Shown here in pieces: positions 1-9,241 of a DNA stretch of 64,000 bases. Positions within the stretch are counted from its first letter, which is position 1, and every line of letters begins with the position of its first letter. A program made the position numbers and the translations under genes. The notes under the pieces are model-generated. The model saw only the letters and a program-made list of their open reading frames with translations, did not search any database and was not told the DNA's origin. Origin of the DNA: Hermatobates lingyangjiaoensis (taxonomy: Eukaryota > Arthropoda > Insecta > Hemiptera > Hermatobatidae); NCBI GenBank assembly GCA_026182355.1, contig JAPFBL010001049.1:26533-90532 (forward strand), written 5' to 3'.

Positions 1-988
1 TTAAATTAGATTTAAAACAAATAAATAAGTAACATTAATATTTATATAGCTTCTCGACCAGTGATATTTCAAATTCACAGAAGGGGTTCTTGAGGATTTT
101 GATCATAAAACATACAACTCTCCTGATTATAAGCTGACGTTTTGCCAAAAGTTGTTTGTCAATTTCAAGGCTAAAAAAAGAATTTATTAACGACATAAGT
201 AAAGCAAGATAAACCAAAACAAACAAAAAATTCAGTAACAAGAGAATCACAAAAGGATCATAAAATACCTAGTGTTATTATTCATTATTTAAAAACAATG
301 ATTTGTTGTTTAAACCTAATTACTTATTATTAATTATTCAAAAAAATTGGGTTTTGGTGTTTCTGAATAATTAATAATAAGTAATTAAGGTTAAACAATA
401 AAAGCATACCTTCTTATATAGAGACGAAATTTTTTACCAAATATACATCGTATATTGAAATATTCGTTTGTTTGGTATCTTCATAAGTCGAAGTACTAGT
501 GAATTGAATACGTTGTTCAGAGTCATTGTTTGTATGGTGCTTTGTCATGCTGAGACTGCAACAGGCGCCCATAGCGATGAATATTTAAACTAACACTTCA
601 CAAACTCCTTCGTCATTCTTCTACAATTTAAAGCAAATTTGTTTTTACACTCGTTGTTTAGTTACAAACAGTTTAGTTATATCGTTTCGAAGAAACTGAT
701 GTTTGACTACAATAAATAATACTAGCGAAAATAACAAATTTCTTTTTTATTTCTATTATTTTATAAAATAAAAAAAAATCGTTTGAAATAGTTTTTTTAA
801 TTGATATTACTGTGTTAAAACTGTTCCAGTATCGACCAGTAGTTGCTATGTTTACATTTAGAAATGATTTTAAAAGAATAATGTTTTAAAAAAAAAAAAC
901 AAACAAAACAACAAAAACAAAAACCCAGAACAAAAAAAAAAAACGTGCAAATTTTCCGTTATCCAAAATTTCCCGTTTTCGTTTAATC
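1..988. other. AT-rich upstream region of the aminopeptidase gene
   Basis: No gene is supported here; the short open frames are AT-rich and lack codon structure. The stretch holds one long imperfect hairpin (entered separately) and A-rich runs at about 885-945, just before the start codon. I see no clear TATA box or initiator at a convincing distance, so the promoter of the downstream gene is not located. Confidence 0.6.
304..401. repeat. Long hairpin (inverted repeat) upstream of the aminopeptidase gene
   Basis: The left arm (about 304-340) and right arm (about 364-401) are near-perfect reverse complements, for example CCTAATTACTTATTATTAAT against ATTAATAATAAGTAATTAAGG-type sequence with one extra A, around a loop of about 23 bases. 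It may be a small MITE or a foldback element. It lies roughly 590 bases before the start codon; a regulatory role is only a possibility. Confidence 0.7.
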
Positions 989-2602
989 ATGGCGCGTTTA
1001 TTGAGAACATATCAAAGAACTTTACGGATAAGTATGAGTACTTTATGTCGAGATCCACCGTTTTCTCATGCTTGGAAGCATTCAGAACCCAGTTATAACT
1101 GTCAAGTTGAAACAGATGATAAAAAGGCATTGGTGATTGGACTGTTTACTGGTTGCGATGATCCGCAGTTTACTGAAGTTTTTTTAACAAGAACAGGTGT
1201 CAAGTATAACCAGTTTACTGATGGCCAATTGATTGATAATTTACGAGCTGCTGGCAGTTTTCCACTTTTAGGTGAGGTAAGATTATTGTATAATTTAGAT
1301 CCAACGTTTCCTGTTGTTGCTGTTGTTGGCTTAGGATCAGATACATATGGTTATAATAAATTTGAGCAAAGAGACGAATTTAAAGAGTCTATTAGAATTG
1401 CTGTTGGTGCTGGTTGTAGAGCTATTCAAGATTTGAATATCAGTAGAGTTTATGTTGAAGGTTTTGGTCATGCTGAATCAAGCGCTGAAGGAGCAGCACT
1501 TGCTCTTTGGACATATCAAGATCTTAAAAATAAATCGAAAAAGATTAAAGTTCCATTGCTTGGGTTATACGATGATTGCGATGTTACTGGTTGGGAAATT
1601 GGCTTGACGAAAGCTTCAGCGCAGAATCTCGCCCGCCAATTAATGGAAACTCCGAGCAATTTAATGACGCCAACGGCTTTTGCTTTAAGCTCGATTGAAG
1701 TTTTAACCAAATGCGGTGTTAATATTGAAGTACGTGTGAAAGAATGGGCAGAGGAAATGGATATGGGAGCTTTTTTAGCTGTTGCTAAAGGTTCAAATGA
1801 ACCGCCGATTTTTTTAGAATTGAGCTATAATGGTTGCGATCCTTGTTGTCCACCGATTGTTTTAATTGGGAAAGGGATTACTTTTGATGCTGGCGGGTTG
1901 TGTTTGAAAACACCTGAAGAAATGATCCATATGAGAGGTGATATGGCAGGAGCTGCTTGCGTTGTCAGCACTGTACGAGCAATCGCAACAATGGGAGTGC
2001 CAATAAACCTACGAGCTCTTATACCATTATGTGAAAACATGCCAGGAGCAAGCGCAACAAAGCCTGGGGATATTGTATGCGCCATGAATGGTAAGAGTAT
2101 ATGTATTGAAAGTACAGACTATGAAGGGACTTTAGTTTTAGCTGATGCTCTTTGCTATGCGACTAAATATTGTCCATCTTTTATCCTCGATGTTGGTACT
2201 TTAACACGCCAGCTGACAAGCGCTCTTGGGAATTCAGCTTCAGGAGTTTTTACCAATGATATGGGAATTTGGCAAATGATTAAAGGAGCTAGTATACATA
2301 CTGGAGACCGAATTTGGAGAATGCCTCTTTGGGAATTTTACGAACATGATATAATACCGCAGCATCTTCGCTGTGATTTAACTAATGCTACAGATGAAAA
2401 CCTCGGAAGGCCTTGCACTGTGGCGGCATTCTTACGCCAGTTTACTTGCGAACACCGCTGGATTCATATTGATACATATGGTGTTATGGTAGAAGATGGT
2501 AAAGTGCCTTATCTTCGATCAGGTATGTCTGGAAGGCCAACCAGAACTCTTATCGAATTTCTAGCGCAGCTTGCTTGCGCCACATGCGTGAAAACAACTT
2601 AG
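989..2602 (+). CDS. M17-family cytosol/leucyl aminopeptidase, intronless, catalytic Arg replaced by Thr
   Basis: A single 537-residue open frame. Peptidase family M17 enzymes are zinc or manganese exopeptidases that remove N-terminal residues, typically as hexamers. The C-terminal catalytic domain is clear: GKGITFDAGG at 294-303, MRGDMAG at 315-321 and STDYEGTLVLADAL from 375. Mapped on bovine lens LAP, the metal ligands K250, D255, D273, D332 and E334 correspond to K295, D300, D318, D377 and E379, and catalytic K262 to K307; all are present. Catalytic R336 corresponds to T381, so the usual NTDAEGRL signature reads STDYEGTL. The first 21 residues are rich in Arg and Ser with no acidic residue, as in a mitochondrial presequence. 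ATG at 989 has G at +4; Met16 is an alternative start. The lack of introns suggests a retrocopy or an expanded family such as the insect sperm LAPs. The family is certain; activity is doubtful. Confidence 0.95.
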   Translation: MARLLRTYQRTLRISMSTLCRDPPFSHAWKHSEPSYNCQVETDDKKALVIGLFTGCDDPQFTEVFLTRTGVKYNQFTDGQLIDNLRAAGSFPLLGEVRLLYNLDPTFPVVAVVGLGSDTYGYNKFEQRDEFKESIRIAVGAGCRAIQDLNISRVYVEGFGHAESSAEGAALALWTYQDLKNKSKKIKVPLLGLYDDCDVTGWEIGLTKASAQNLARQLMETPSNLMTPTAFALSSIEVLTKCGVNIEVRVKEWAEEMDMGAFLAVAKGSNEPPIFLELSYNGCDPCCPPIVLIGKGITFDAGGLCLKTPEEMIHMRGDMAGAACVVSTVRAIATMGVPINLRALIPLCENMPGASATKPGDIVCAMNGKSICIESTDYEGTLVLADALCYATKYCPSFILDVGTLTRQLTSALGNSASGVFTNDMGIWQMIKGASIHTGDRIWRMPLWEFYEHDIIPQHLRCDLTNATDENLGRPCTVAAFLRQFTCEHRWIHIDTYGVMVEDGKVPYLRSGMSGRPTRTLIEFLAQLACATCVKTT

Positions 2603-3330
2603 TCATAGTCTCAATAAAGTCCTTGTGTCCTTGTCAATCTTTACTTAATCATAGTCTCAAAAAAAGTCCTTGTGTCCTTGTCAGTCTTTACTTAGTCATA
2701 GTCTCAAAAAAAGTCCTTGTGTCCTTGTCAGTCTTTACTTAGTCATAGTCTCAAAAAAAGTCCTTGTGTCCTTGTCAGTCTTTACTTAGTCATAGTCTCA
2801 AAAAAAGTCCTTGTGTCCTTGTCAGTCTTTACTTAGTCATAGTCTCAATAAAGTCCTTGTGTCCTTGTCAGTCTTTACTTAGCCATAGTCTCAAAAAAGT
2901 CCTTGTCAGTCTTTACTTAGTCATAGTCTCAATAAAGTCCTTGTGTCCTTGTCAGTCTTTACTTAATCATAGTCTCAATAAAGTCCTTGTGTCCTTGTCA
3001 GTCTTTACTTAGTCATAGTCTCAATAAAGTCCTTGTGTCCTTGTCAGTCTTTACTTAGCCATAGTCTCAAAAAAGTCCTTGTCAGTCTTTACTTAGTCAT
3101 AGTCTCAATAAAGTCCTTGTGTCCTTGTCAGTCTTTACTTAGTCATAGTCTCAATAAAGTCCTTGTGTCCTTGTCAGTCTTTACTTAGTCATAGTCTCAA
3201 AAAAGTCGTTTTGTCCTTGTCAGTCTTTACTTAGTCATAGTCTCAAAAAAGACCTTGTGTCCTTGGCAGTCTTTACTTAGTCATAGTCTCAATAAAGTCC
3301 TTGTGTTCTTGTCAGTCTCTACTCGTTAAT
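2600..3330 (+). repeat. 47-49-bp minisatellite starting at the stop codon, with repeated AATAAA
   Basis: About 16 tandem units follow the pattern AGTCATAGTCTCAA, TAAAG or AAAAAAG, TCCTTGTG, TCCTTGTCAGTCTTTACTT. The first unit begins within the TAG stop of the aminopeptidase. Eight units (near 2611, 2845, 2928, 2976, 3020, 3107, 3150 and 3289) carry AATAAA; the others have an A-run instead. Two shorter units (near 2888 and 3067) lack the GTGTCCTT segment and recur with their neighbours, a sign of higher-order duplication. The array probably forms the 3' untranslated region and supplies several alternative polyadenylation signals. The open frame through it is a by-product. Confidence 0.9.
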
Positions 3331-3480
3331 TCCAACCACCTCAGACATCTATTCGTAATAGAGACCAGTACGTAAGGCACTGGGCTACCTTGACTTCCTC
3401 AACTATTTCTTTAAAGTACACTAATATTTAGAGTATCTTATATTTTTACTATCGCAGCGTTGTCTTCGATTGACGTCTTG

Positions 3481-3595
3481 GTCGGATTTATTCACCTCCC
3501 ACATGAATAAATTTAGTACCAGTGTCAGTATTGAACTCCTTACTTACTAATCCAGTGGTGAGTACTTACCACTGAGCTACTCTGATCCCTTAGAT
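3481..3595 (-). mobile_element. tRNA-derived SINE fragment
   Basis: On the minus strand it reads AGTAGCTCAGTGGTAAG (a good Pol III A box), then GAGTTCAATAC (a weak B box), then a body containing TTATTCATG..GAGGTGAATAAAT. The same body hairpin is found in the two SINEs at 48.8 and 50.0 kb, so the three belong to related families. No target duplication was found. The bases between 3331 and 3480 show nothing I recognise. Confidence 0.65.
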
Positions 3596-3639
3596 GGAAC
3601 TTAAATATGAAATTTGGTGATTACAGATATTTTTATTTT

Positions 3640-3674
3640 GTGCTATCCTGCTCCCTCCCTCCCTCTCACTCTTA

Positions 3675-3711
<37 letters not shown>

Positions 3712-3712
3712 A
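3640..3712. repeat. (CT)n then (TA)n microsatellite
   Basis: Simple CCCT, CT and TA repeats lie directly against the following Penelope-like palindrome. Confidence 0.95.
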
Positions 3713-3916
3713 AGATTTCACATAAACACGTGAAACAACAATCAACGATCAAACCACAATAAGAAATGGGAAAACAAGACTAAGATCTTTCAACCGTAAC
3801 AAGCGGTCTTCGTCAGAAGTTCAGTTGGGTTTTTGACTCTGACGAAGACCGCTTGTTACGGTTGAAAGATCTTAGTCTTGTTTTCCCATTTCTTATTGTG
3901 GTTTAATCATTGACTA
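3713..3916. mobile_element. Penelope-like element (PLE) terminal palindrome, family 1
   Basis: Two head-to-head copies of a PLE terminal sequence: CACATAAACACGTGAAA, CAACCGTAACAAGCGGTCTTCG, a short central spacer, then the reverse complement back to CCACAATAAG-type sequence, with (TA)n on both sides. The same family recurs more than a dozen times in this window. It carries the hammerhead-like core given separately. Palindromic, 5'-truncated copies fit twin-primed reverse transcription of PLEs. Confidence 0.75.
3835..3877 (+). ncRNA. Hammerhead-ribozyme-like motif, PLE family 1
   Basis: Order seen: GACT (stem I), CTGACGA (core), one extra A, GACCG/CGGTT stem II with loop CTTGTTA, GAA, the self-complementary AGATCT, T (cleavage position 17), AGTC (pairs with GACT). 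A self-complementary stem III is the arrangement known for hammerheads that work as dimers, which are reported in Penelope-like elements. The inverted copy at 3782-3816 has lost the outer part. Activity has not been tested. Confidence 0.7.
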
Positions 3917-3932
3917 TATATATATATATAAG

Positions 3933-4131
3933 AGAGAGTTACACTAAAAGTAACGGGTTAATTGCCGTTACGTCTACAACGTGCTTGGTATCCCTTTCTC
4001 TTTTCTCTTGAAGACAGATTACCCGAAAATTTGAGTCTGCAAGTGTGTTTCCTTATTCTGTGTGTTACTCTTCTTGAATTTTGAACTCGTATTGTGTCCA
4101 GTTTGGTTTTGTGTTTCGTTTACTTAAGTAA
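3933..4131 (+). mobile_element. PLE terminal sequence, family 4
   Basis: The sequence runs TTGCCGTTACG, CAACGTGCTTGGT, CTTGAAGACAGATTACCCGAAAATTTGAGTCTG, then GTGTGTTTCC and CGTATTGTGTCCAGTTTGG; the long stretch is shown here only up to its core words. It matches the copies at 8155-8340 and 17930-18180. The core is slightly decayed (CTTGAAGACAG instead of CTGAAGACGG). (TA)n flanks both sides. Confidence 0.65.
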
Positions 4132-4209
4132 TATATATATATATAGATTATTTACCACAATGAAAATAATTTTTGAAACAATGCTCTAAGGCCTTTCGTT
4201 AACACACAC

Positions 4210-4271
<62 letters not shown>

Positions 4272-4344
4272 TTCAATATACATAAACATAAATTAAAAAT
4301 AAGACATTCAATGAAACATATATATATATATATACAAGATTTAC
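4132..4344. repeat. (TA)n and (CA)n microsatellites around the 3' tail of an endonuclease-type PLE
   Basis: Around 4146-4200 lies the minus-strand tail GCTCTAAGGCCTTTCGTT, which also ends the endonuclease-bearing PLE at 58.7 kb. The rest is TA and CA repeats with AT-rich filler. Confidence 0.7.
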
Positions 4345-4462
4345 ATATCAGTTGGGTTTTTGACTCTGACGAAGACAGCTTGTTAGGGTTCAAAGATCTT
4401 AGTCTTTTTGTTCCATGTTCATATATATGTATGTATTTTAAACTTCTCGCTTTTAAATACAT

Positions 4463-4528
<66 letters not shown>

Positions 4529-4650
4529 GCCGCTCAAATATATAATTTGACCGAAACGTTGGCAATTAGAGTTTAATTTGAACCAAGAACTGACCGAGTC
4601 CAAGAAATACTTTAGTTTTGTTTCTATTCCACGGTCCATACTTTTATTAA
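4345..4650. mobile_element. PLE family 1 and family 2 fragments separated by (GA)n
   Basis: Bases 4345-4420 hold half of a family 1 end (TTTTTGACTCTGACGAAGAC). Bases 4461-4527 are (GA)n. Bases 4540-4650 hold a family 2 end (CCGAAACGTTGGCAAT, GAACTGACCGAGTCC, TTTGTTTCTATTCCACGGTC). Confidence 0.7.
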
Positions 4651-5483
4651 TACTAGCTGATCTACCCGGCTTTACCCGGGAAACAATTTAATTTCAACTC
4701 TAATAATAAATTACATATAACGAAAACAATTTAAATTTTCTATAGTTTCGTTACACTTAATTTTTTTGAGATAAACGAAATTAATACAGAATTAAAATTA
4801 TAGATTACTCAAAAAATATATAATCTAACAGTGATTATAAATTTCACACATTGTCTAATATTATTAGAAGTTGATAGATTAGATTAACAAATAATAAAAA
4901 GCATATTTTTTGCCGAACAATACATCAAGAAATTTGAAAGAAGTCTAAGCTCATTAAATGTGATATGTCTTATCTGTTAAATATGATACGAATTTTAAAT
5001 CCCCAAATCGTTTCAATTAGGAACCAGTTAGTTGAAGAGACTAAACCATATCACATTACATTTCATTCAATGATTTCATTTTGAAGACTTCACACAGTTT
5101 TAAATGTCCAATTAAAATTATATCAGTAAACAAAATTGTCTCTTAAAAGTTTGAATAACAATATTTTGATGAAATATTATTTGTTTATGAAGAAGCATTG
5201 TATCGAAAAAATAATTGAACAAAGCATGTGGAAATATTATCACAAAGAATAACCTACCTGCGGTTGCCATTACCAATTAAAGTCAAAATGTAAACAAACA
5301 GGTTATACAGCAAACCTTATCTATTATAGGGCCCTAGGCGACATGGGTTAGGCTGCCTTCCAGAGTTTAATAGCCTAAAACCACCCCAAGACCTATAGAA
5401 AGTGCCTTGCAAAAGAATTTTTGAAAAAGGTCCATTGTAGGCCGAATGCATAAGGTACAAACATACATACATACATACAGAGC
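4651..5483 (+). mobile_element. Probable non-LTR (RTE-like) or non-autonomous element
   Basis: It begins with CTAGCTGATCTACCCGGCTT, a start I associate with a widespread class of invertebrate interspersed repeats, and ends in a (CATA)n tail, which is typical of RTE-type 3' ends. In between is about 800 bases of AT-rich sequence without an open frame, then a more complex block (GGGCCCTAGGCGACATGGG, GGCCGAATGCATAAGGTAC). The class assignment comes from memory of these end motifs and needs a library search. Confidence 0.45.
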
Positions 5484-6075
5484 CACGAAGAGAATTTATA
5501 TATAAATTTATATAATTTGGGATATTAAATATGGGTTTCTATGAGGATATATTATATATTAGAAAGGACATATATTAATTATAGAAGTGACATATCAAAT
5601 TTAAATATTATTTATTCGGGTATGTTAAATTAAACATTGTTGATAGATGAAAAATTGTGTTATTGTCTTTTTGGTTGTCTTCTTTGGTTATTTTAGTTCA
5701 GTGAACGTGTTCATTCAGACTACAGTTGTTGTTAAAATCCACATACTATTTTTCTTTGTAAAATAATTTGTAATGTAATACTTAGTTTTTCTGTTTCAAA
5801 ATTTATACTTCTGTAAGTTTTCTCACTAACCTATAAGTCAAAAAATTTCTATTGTAATTTCTTAATTGTAACTAATTGCACTTTTATGTATGTTTTGTTT
5901 TTTGAATGATTGTATTATTTCTTAGATTTCCTCTGTTTTTGTAGGCCTATGAAAAAGGTTTAAATAAACATCGAAACGTTGGCAATGAGAGTTTAATTTG
6001 AACCTGAAGAACTGATCGTGTCCCGATAAACATTAGTTTTGTTTCTATTCAATGGTCGATACTTTAATTAATATA
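5484..6075 (+). mobile_element. PLE 3' region, family 2
   Basis: AT-rich sequence leads to GTAGGCCTATGAAAAAGG, CATCGAAACGTTGGCAATG, GAACCTGAAGAACTGA and CCCGATAAACATTAG, followed by (TA)n. It matches the ends at 28.7 and 8.9 kb, including the bases before the end (ATTTGTAATGTAATACTTAG). In this family the hammerhead core is decayed to CTATGAA. Confidence 0.65.
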
Positions 6076-6112
6076 TATATATATATAATAATTAATTAAT
6101 ATATATATATAT

Positions 6113-6905
6113 ACTTTTTCGTTGGAAATATGATCCAAAACGGACAAAATAGTTCAATATAGACAAAGAAACATAGAGAAATCAAAAGAACACACTTACA
6201 GTCTCTAATTTTTGGTTTGAACCGTCTTCAGGAGAGATAAGAGAGGGAAACCAAACGCACTGGTTCAGAGATGGTTGGAGACCCTCTGTTTTTCGGTTCA
6301 AACCGAAAATTGGAGACTGTAAGTGTGTTCTTTTGATTTCTCTATGTTTCTTTGTCTATATTGAACTATATATAGATATATAGATAGATGAATGTACATA
6401 AAGAAACGTAGAGAAATTAAAAACATACACTTACAGTCTCTAATTTTCGGTTGAACCGTCTTCAGGAGAGATAAGAAAGGGAAACCAAGCGCACTCTATA
6501 ACCTCTTGTGCTGTTATACATGTGTTTTTAACTGCTTTCTTGTTTTCTTTAAAAGCTATTCGTTTTTCCTTTATGTTTTAATCTACGAGACGAATATAAG
6601 GTATACAGGATCAAGCTTTTGTGTTATATCTTGTTTATTATTATTTTTCATATTCCTATTTTAATTTAATCTTAAATTGATTCTTGTCTACCTTATTCTT
6701 TGTGACCGGGCGCGTATGTGGCAACATTGTTGGTCTCCAAACGTCTCTGTACCAGTGCGCTTGGTTTCCCTTTCTTATCTCTCCTGAAGACGGTTCAACC
6801 AAAAATTAGAGACTGTAAGTGTGAGTTTTTAATTTCTCTACGTTTCTTTATGTACATTGAACTGTATTTGTCCGTTTCGGATCGTATTTCCATCGAAAAG
6901 TGTAT
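6113..6905. mobile_element. PLE terminal palindrome and further end copies, family 3
   Basis: Bases 6113-6370 form an inverted pair joined near GGTTGGAGACCCTC. Bases 6385-6515 hold a minus-strand end and 6700-6905 a longer plus-strand copy that starts with GTGACCGGGCGCGTATG. The key words are CTTTTTCGTTGGAAATACGATC, ACAGTCTCTAATTTTCGGTT and GTCTTCAGGAGAGATAAG. The plus copy near 6782-6812 has lost the G of the GAAA core (reads CAAAA), so its ribozyme motif is broken. Confidence 0.75.
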
Positions 6906-6916
6906 ATATATATATA

Positions 6917-7082
6917 TATACCACATACACAAACAACATATTTAAACATATTCAGAAGGGTCTAAAGCACCTGTATTTCTGTTAAGAAAACGCCATTACG
7001 AGACTATAACTCGAAATTTAATAATATCTTCTTCAGAACAATAACATTTGTCCGTTTTGGATCGTACTTCCAACGAAAAGTG

Positions 7083-7114
<32 letters not shown>

Positions 7115-7270
7115 ATATATATATATCACATACAAAAACAACATATTTAAACATATTCAGAAGGATCTAAAGAACCTGTATTTCTGTTAAGAAAACGCCA
7201 TTTCGAGACTATAACTCGAAATTCAATAATATCTTTTTTCAAAGCTATATTGAGATGAGATGAGAGTAAC
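6917..7270. repeat. Duplicated AT-rich unit with PLE-like parts, in (TA)n
   Basis: A unit with ACAACATATTTAAACATATTCAGAAGG and GAGACTATAACTCGAAATTC-type sequence occurs at about 6920-7035 and again at 7125-7245, separated by a family 3 fragment and (TA)n. It is probably another PLE end family, but I cannot show a full core. Confidence 0.5.
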
Positions 7271-7279
7271 TCGCAAACT

Positions 7280-7545
7280 TTGATCTTCCTCCCCCTAGCC
7301 GGTGCTGCACTCTAGTGCCGGCTTTCCTGACTACCAGACGTGGGGTTGTTTATACTACCTGTTGCTATCACAACAGGTGGGTCGGGTGAATCGATCCCCT
7401 TCTCTCTCGTTGAGGTCATCCCCCCCCCGTGTAGACTGTCTGTCGACTATTTGTATTCTCCACCTACCAGAGGACGTAAGCTAACAGGCTTAAAATGTTT
7501 TAAAAACCCTCATTAATACTGCTTTATCATTTAAAATATATATAT
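7280..7545 (+). mobile_element. 3' end of a non-LTR retrotransposon, copy 1
   Basis: A GC-richer block (CCCCTAGCCGGTGCTGCACTC, GTCGACTATTTGTATTCTCC) ends in ACCCTCATTAATACTGCTTTATC and (TA)n. The last 110 bases recur at 7848-7965. The compact GC-rich 3' region with stop-rich frames suggests a LINE untranslated tail. The family is not determined. Confidence 0.5.
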
Positions 7546-7559
7546 ATATATTAATACTG

Positions 7560-7712
7560 AAATTAATAGTCTAATTATTGTAATTTCACCATACCAGCTA
7601 TTGCAGGGCGGTGAGGTCGAATCGGGTGCACCAAGGTGTATGCCTAGGCACAACCGGTTTCGATCGTAGTTCTATGTAATATGTACTCTTGTCAATAAAG
7701 TTATATTCATTC
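7560..7712 (+). mobile_element. LINE-like 3' tail with AATAAA and ATTC repeat
   Basis: The sequence has GGGCGGTGAGGTCGAATCGG and CCTAGGCACAACCGGTTTCG, then GTCAATAAAGTTATATTCATTC. Ending in a polyadenylation signal and short ATTC repeats is usual for several non-LTR families. There is no coding part. Confidence 0.5.
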
Positions 7713-7727
7713 ATATATATATATGTA

Positions 7728-7965
7728 TAAATCAACCACGGTTGAAAGATCTTAGTCTTGTTTTCCCTTTTGTTATTGTGGTTTGATCATTGATTATTAT
7801 TTCACGTGTTTATGTGAAATCTTTTTATATATATATATATATATATGCCCCGTGTAGACTGTCTGTCGACTCTTTGTATTCTCCACCTACCAGAGGACGT
7901 AAGCTAACAGGCTTAAAATGCTTTAGAAACCCTCATTAATACTGCTTTATCATTTAATATATATA
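7728..7965 (+). mobile_element. PLE family 1 half-end and second copy of the LINE-like tail
   Basis: Bases 7728-7830 are a family 1 end from CGGTTGAAAGATCTTAGTC to TTTATGTGAAATC, lacking its left half. After (TA)n, 7848-7965 repeats the CCGTGTAGACTGTCTGTCGAC to CTGCTTTATC tail of the element at 7280-7545. Confidence 0.6.
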
Positions 7966-7984
7966 TATATATATATTTGTATTT

Positions 7985-8108
7985 TTTTTTGGAACAGTCC
8001 TTCATTCAAGCATATTTCATTGAATATTTGACCGTATTTCAAGAATACCAAAAATGGTTTTCAGAAACCTCGAAAAACTGTTGAAGAAATACGGTCAGTT
8101 ATTCAATG

Positions 8109-8112
<4 letters not shown>
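7985..8112. repeat. PLE-type palindrome in (TA)n
   Basis: The left arm TCATTGAATATTTGACCGTA and the right arm TACGGTCAGTTATTCAATGA are near reverse complements around a spacer of about 60 bases, with (TA)n outside. The CCTTCATTCAAG start resembles the N-terminal coding region of PLEs at 16.46 and 56.18 kb. Family assignment is tentative. Confidence 0.5.
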
Positions 8113-8149
<37 letters not shown>

Positions 8150-8154
<5 letters not shown>

Positions 8155-8333
8155 CTGATAAAACGAAATACGATCCAAACTGGACACAATACGAGTTCGA
8201 GATTACTTGCCGTTGCGCCTTCAACGTGCTTGGTCTCCCATTCTCTTCTCTCCTGAAGACGGATTACCCGAAAATTTGAGTCTGTAAGTGTGTTTCCCTA
8301 CTTTGTGTGTTGCTCTTTGTTAATCTCGAACTC

Positions 8334-8345
<12 letters not shown>
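8150..8345 (+). mobile_element. PLE terminal sequence, family 4
   Basis: Contains CTGAAGAC, then GG, loop ATTAC, CC, then GAA, AATT, T, GAGTCTG: the hammerhead-type core with the single extra C after CTGAAGA. Flanks are CGAGTTCGAGATTA and TCTCGAACTCG, so the outer ends pair. (TA)n lies on both sides; the right tract is about 40 bases. Confidence 0.7.
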
Positions 8346-8381
<36 letters not shown>

Positions 8382-8384
<3 letters not shown>

Positions 8385-8815
8385 TGTGTTCTCTAATCGG
8401 AGTTCGGTCAATTTTCCAGGATAAAAAATCAAACTTTCGTTGCCAACGTTTCGGTTTTATTTAAAACCTTTTCCATAGGCAGAAGTAAGAATTTTTTAAC
8501 TAAGAAAATGAAATATACATTATTTAAAGGAACAACAATGTTAACCGGACAAAACCTTCGACTAGACAAGAACTACTACTGTCGACTAGACAGTCTAGTC
8601 AAAGGTTTTGTCCGGTTAACATTGTTGTTCCTTTAAATAATGTAAATTTCATTTTCTTAGTTAAAAAATTCTTACTTCTGCCTATGAAAAAGGTTATGAA
8701 TAAAACCGAAACGTTGGCATCGAGAGTTTAATCTTTTGTCCTGGAAAATTGACCGAACCCCGATTAGAGAACACACCTATTCTATCAAACGGTCGATATA
8801 TTATTGAATCTGTTA
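8382..8815. mobile_element. PLE terminal palindrome, family 8
   Basis: An inverted pair: GGTGTGTTCTCTAATCGG at the left and CCGATTAGAGAACACACC at the right, with GTTGCCAACGTTTCGG and its complement, joined near 8565-8590 at CTACTACTGTCGACTAGACAG. The arms are about 200 bases. The core word is the decayed CTATGAAAAAGG followed by ACCGAAACGTTGG. Confidence 0.75.
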
Positions 8816-8825
8816 TATATATATA

Positions 8826-9241
8826 TAAAAGTGAAGTTTATCTGGACTCTGTCAGTTCTTGAGGTTCAAATTAAACTCTCATTGCCTTCGTTTCGGTTTT
8901 TATTTAAAACCTTTTTCATAGGCAGAAGTATAAATTTTGAAACAGAAAACTAAATATTACATTACAAATTATTTTACAAAGACAAATAATCTGTGGATCA
9001 CATTCCAAACGTGTGGGACTTTCCACCTCTGTGTTAATGTTGAAAACTGTGACACAATTAGAAGTTACTGTGTAAAATATTATAACAAATTATAGTCACA
9101 GGTTAAATAATATATCTAATAAATTGAAAAAAAAAACAGAATTCCACTACAGAACGTTGTTTTTTCAAAAAAAGCCATAAAGTTGTTAAGACACCATAAG
9201 GACGTAATTTTATGCAAAAGTGATAAATCTGGCAATACAGT
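8826..9241 (+). pseudogene. PLE reverse-transcriptase region, 5' part (broken)
   Basis: It starts with an inverted family 2 end (8835-8960). The frame at about 9173-9241 reads KKAIKLLRHHKDVILCKSDK then SGNTV, matching the PLE block just upstream of the RT palm (consensus near ADKGGxxVV). The sequence stops at a LINE insertion and resumes at 10145. Earlier parts contain stops. It is an old inactive copy. Confidence 0.75.

Noticed and set aside
1516..2085. Reverse-strand open frames inside the aminopeptidase
   Set aside because: Antisense shadows of a well-conserved coding region.
2764..3012. 82-codon open frame after the aminopeptidase
   Set aside because: It lies wholly in the 3' minisatellite; its protein repeats follow from the DNA unit.
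2600..3330. CRISPR-like array
   Set aside because: Direct repeats have no unique spacers; it is a simple minisatellite next to a eukaryotic gene.
8382..8815. Classical MITE with terminal inverted repeats
   Set aside because: The arms extend to the centre, carry PLE-type cores and lie in (TA)n without a defined target duplication; an inverted PLE end explains them better.
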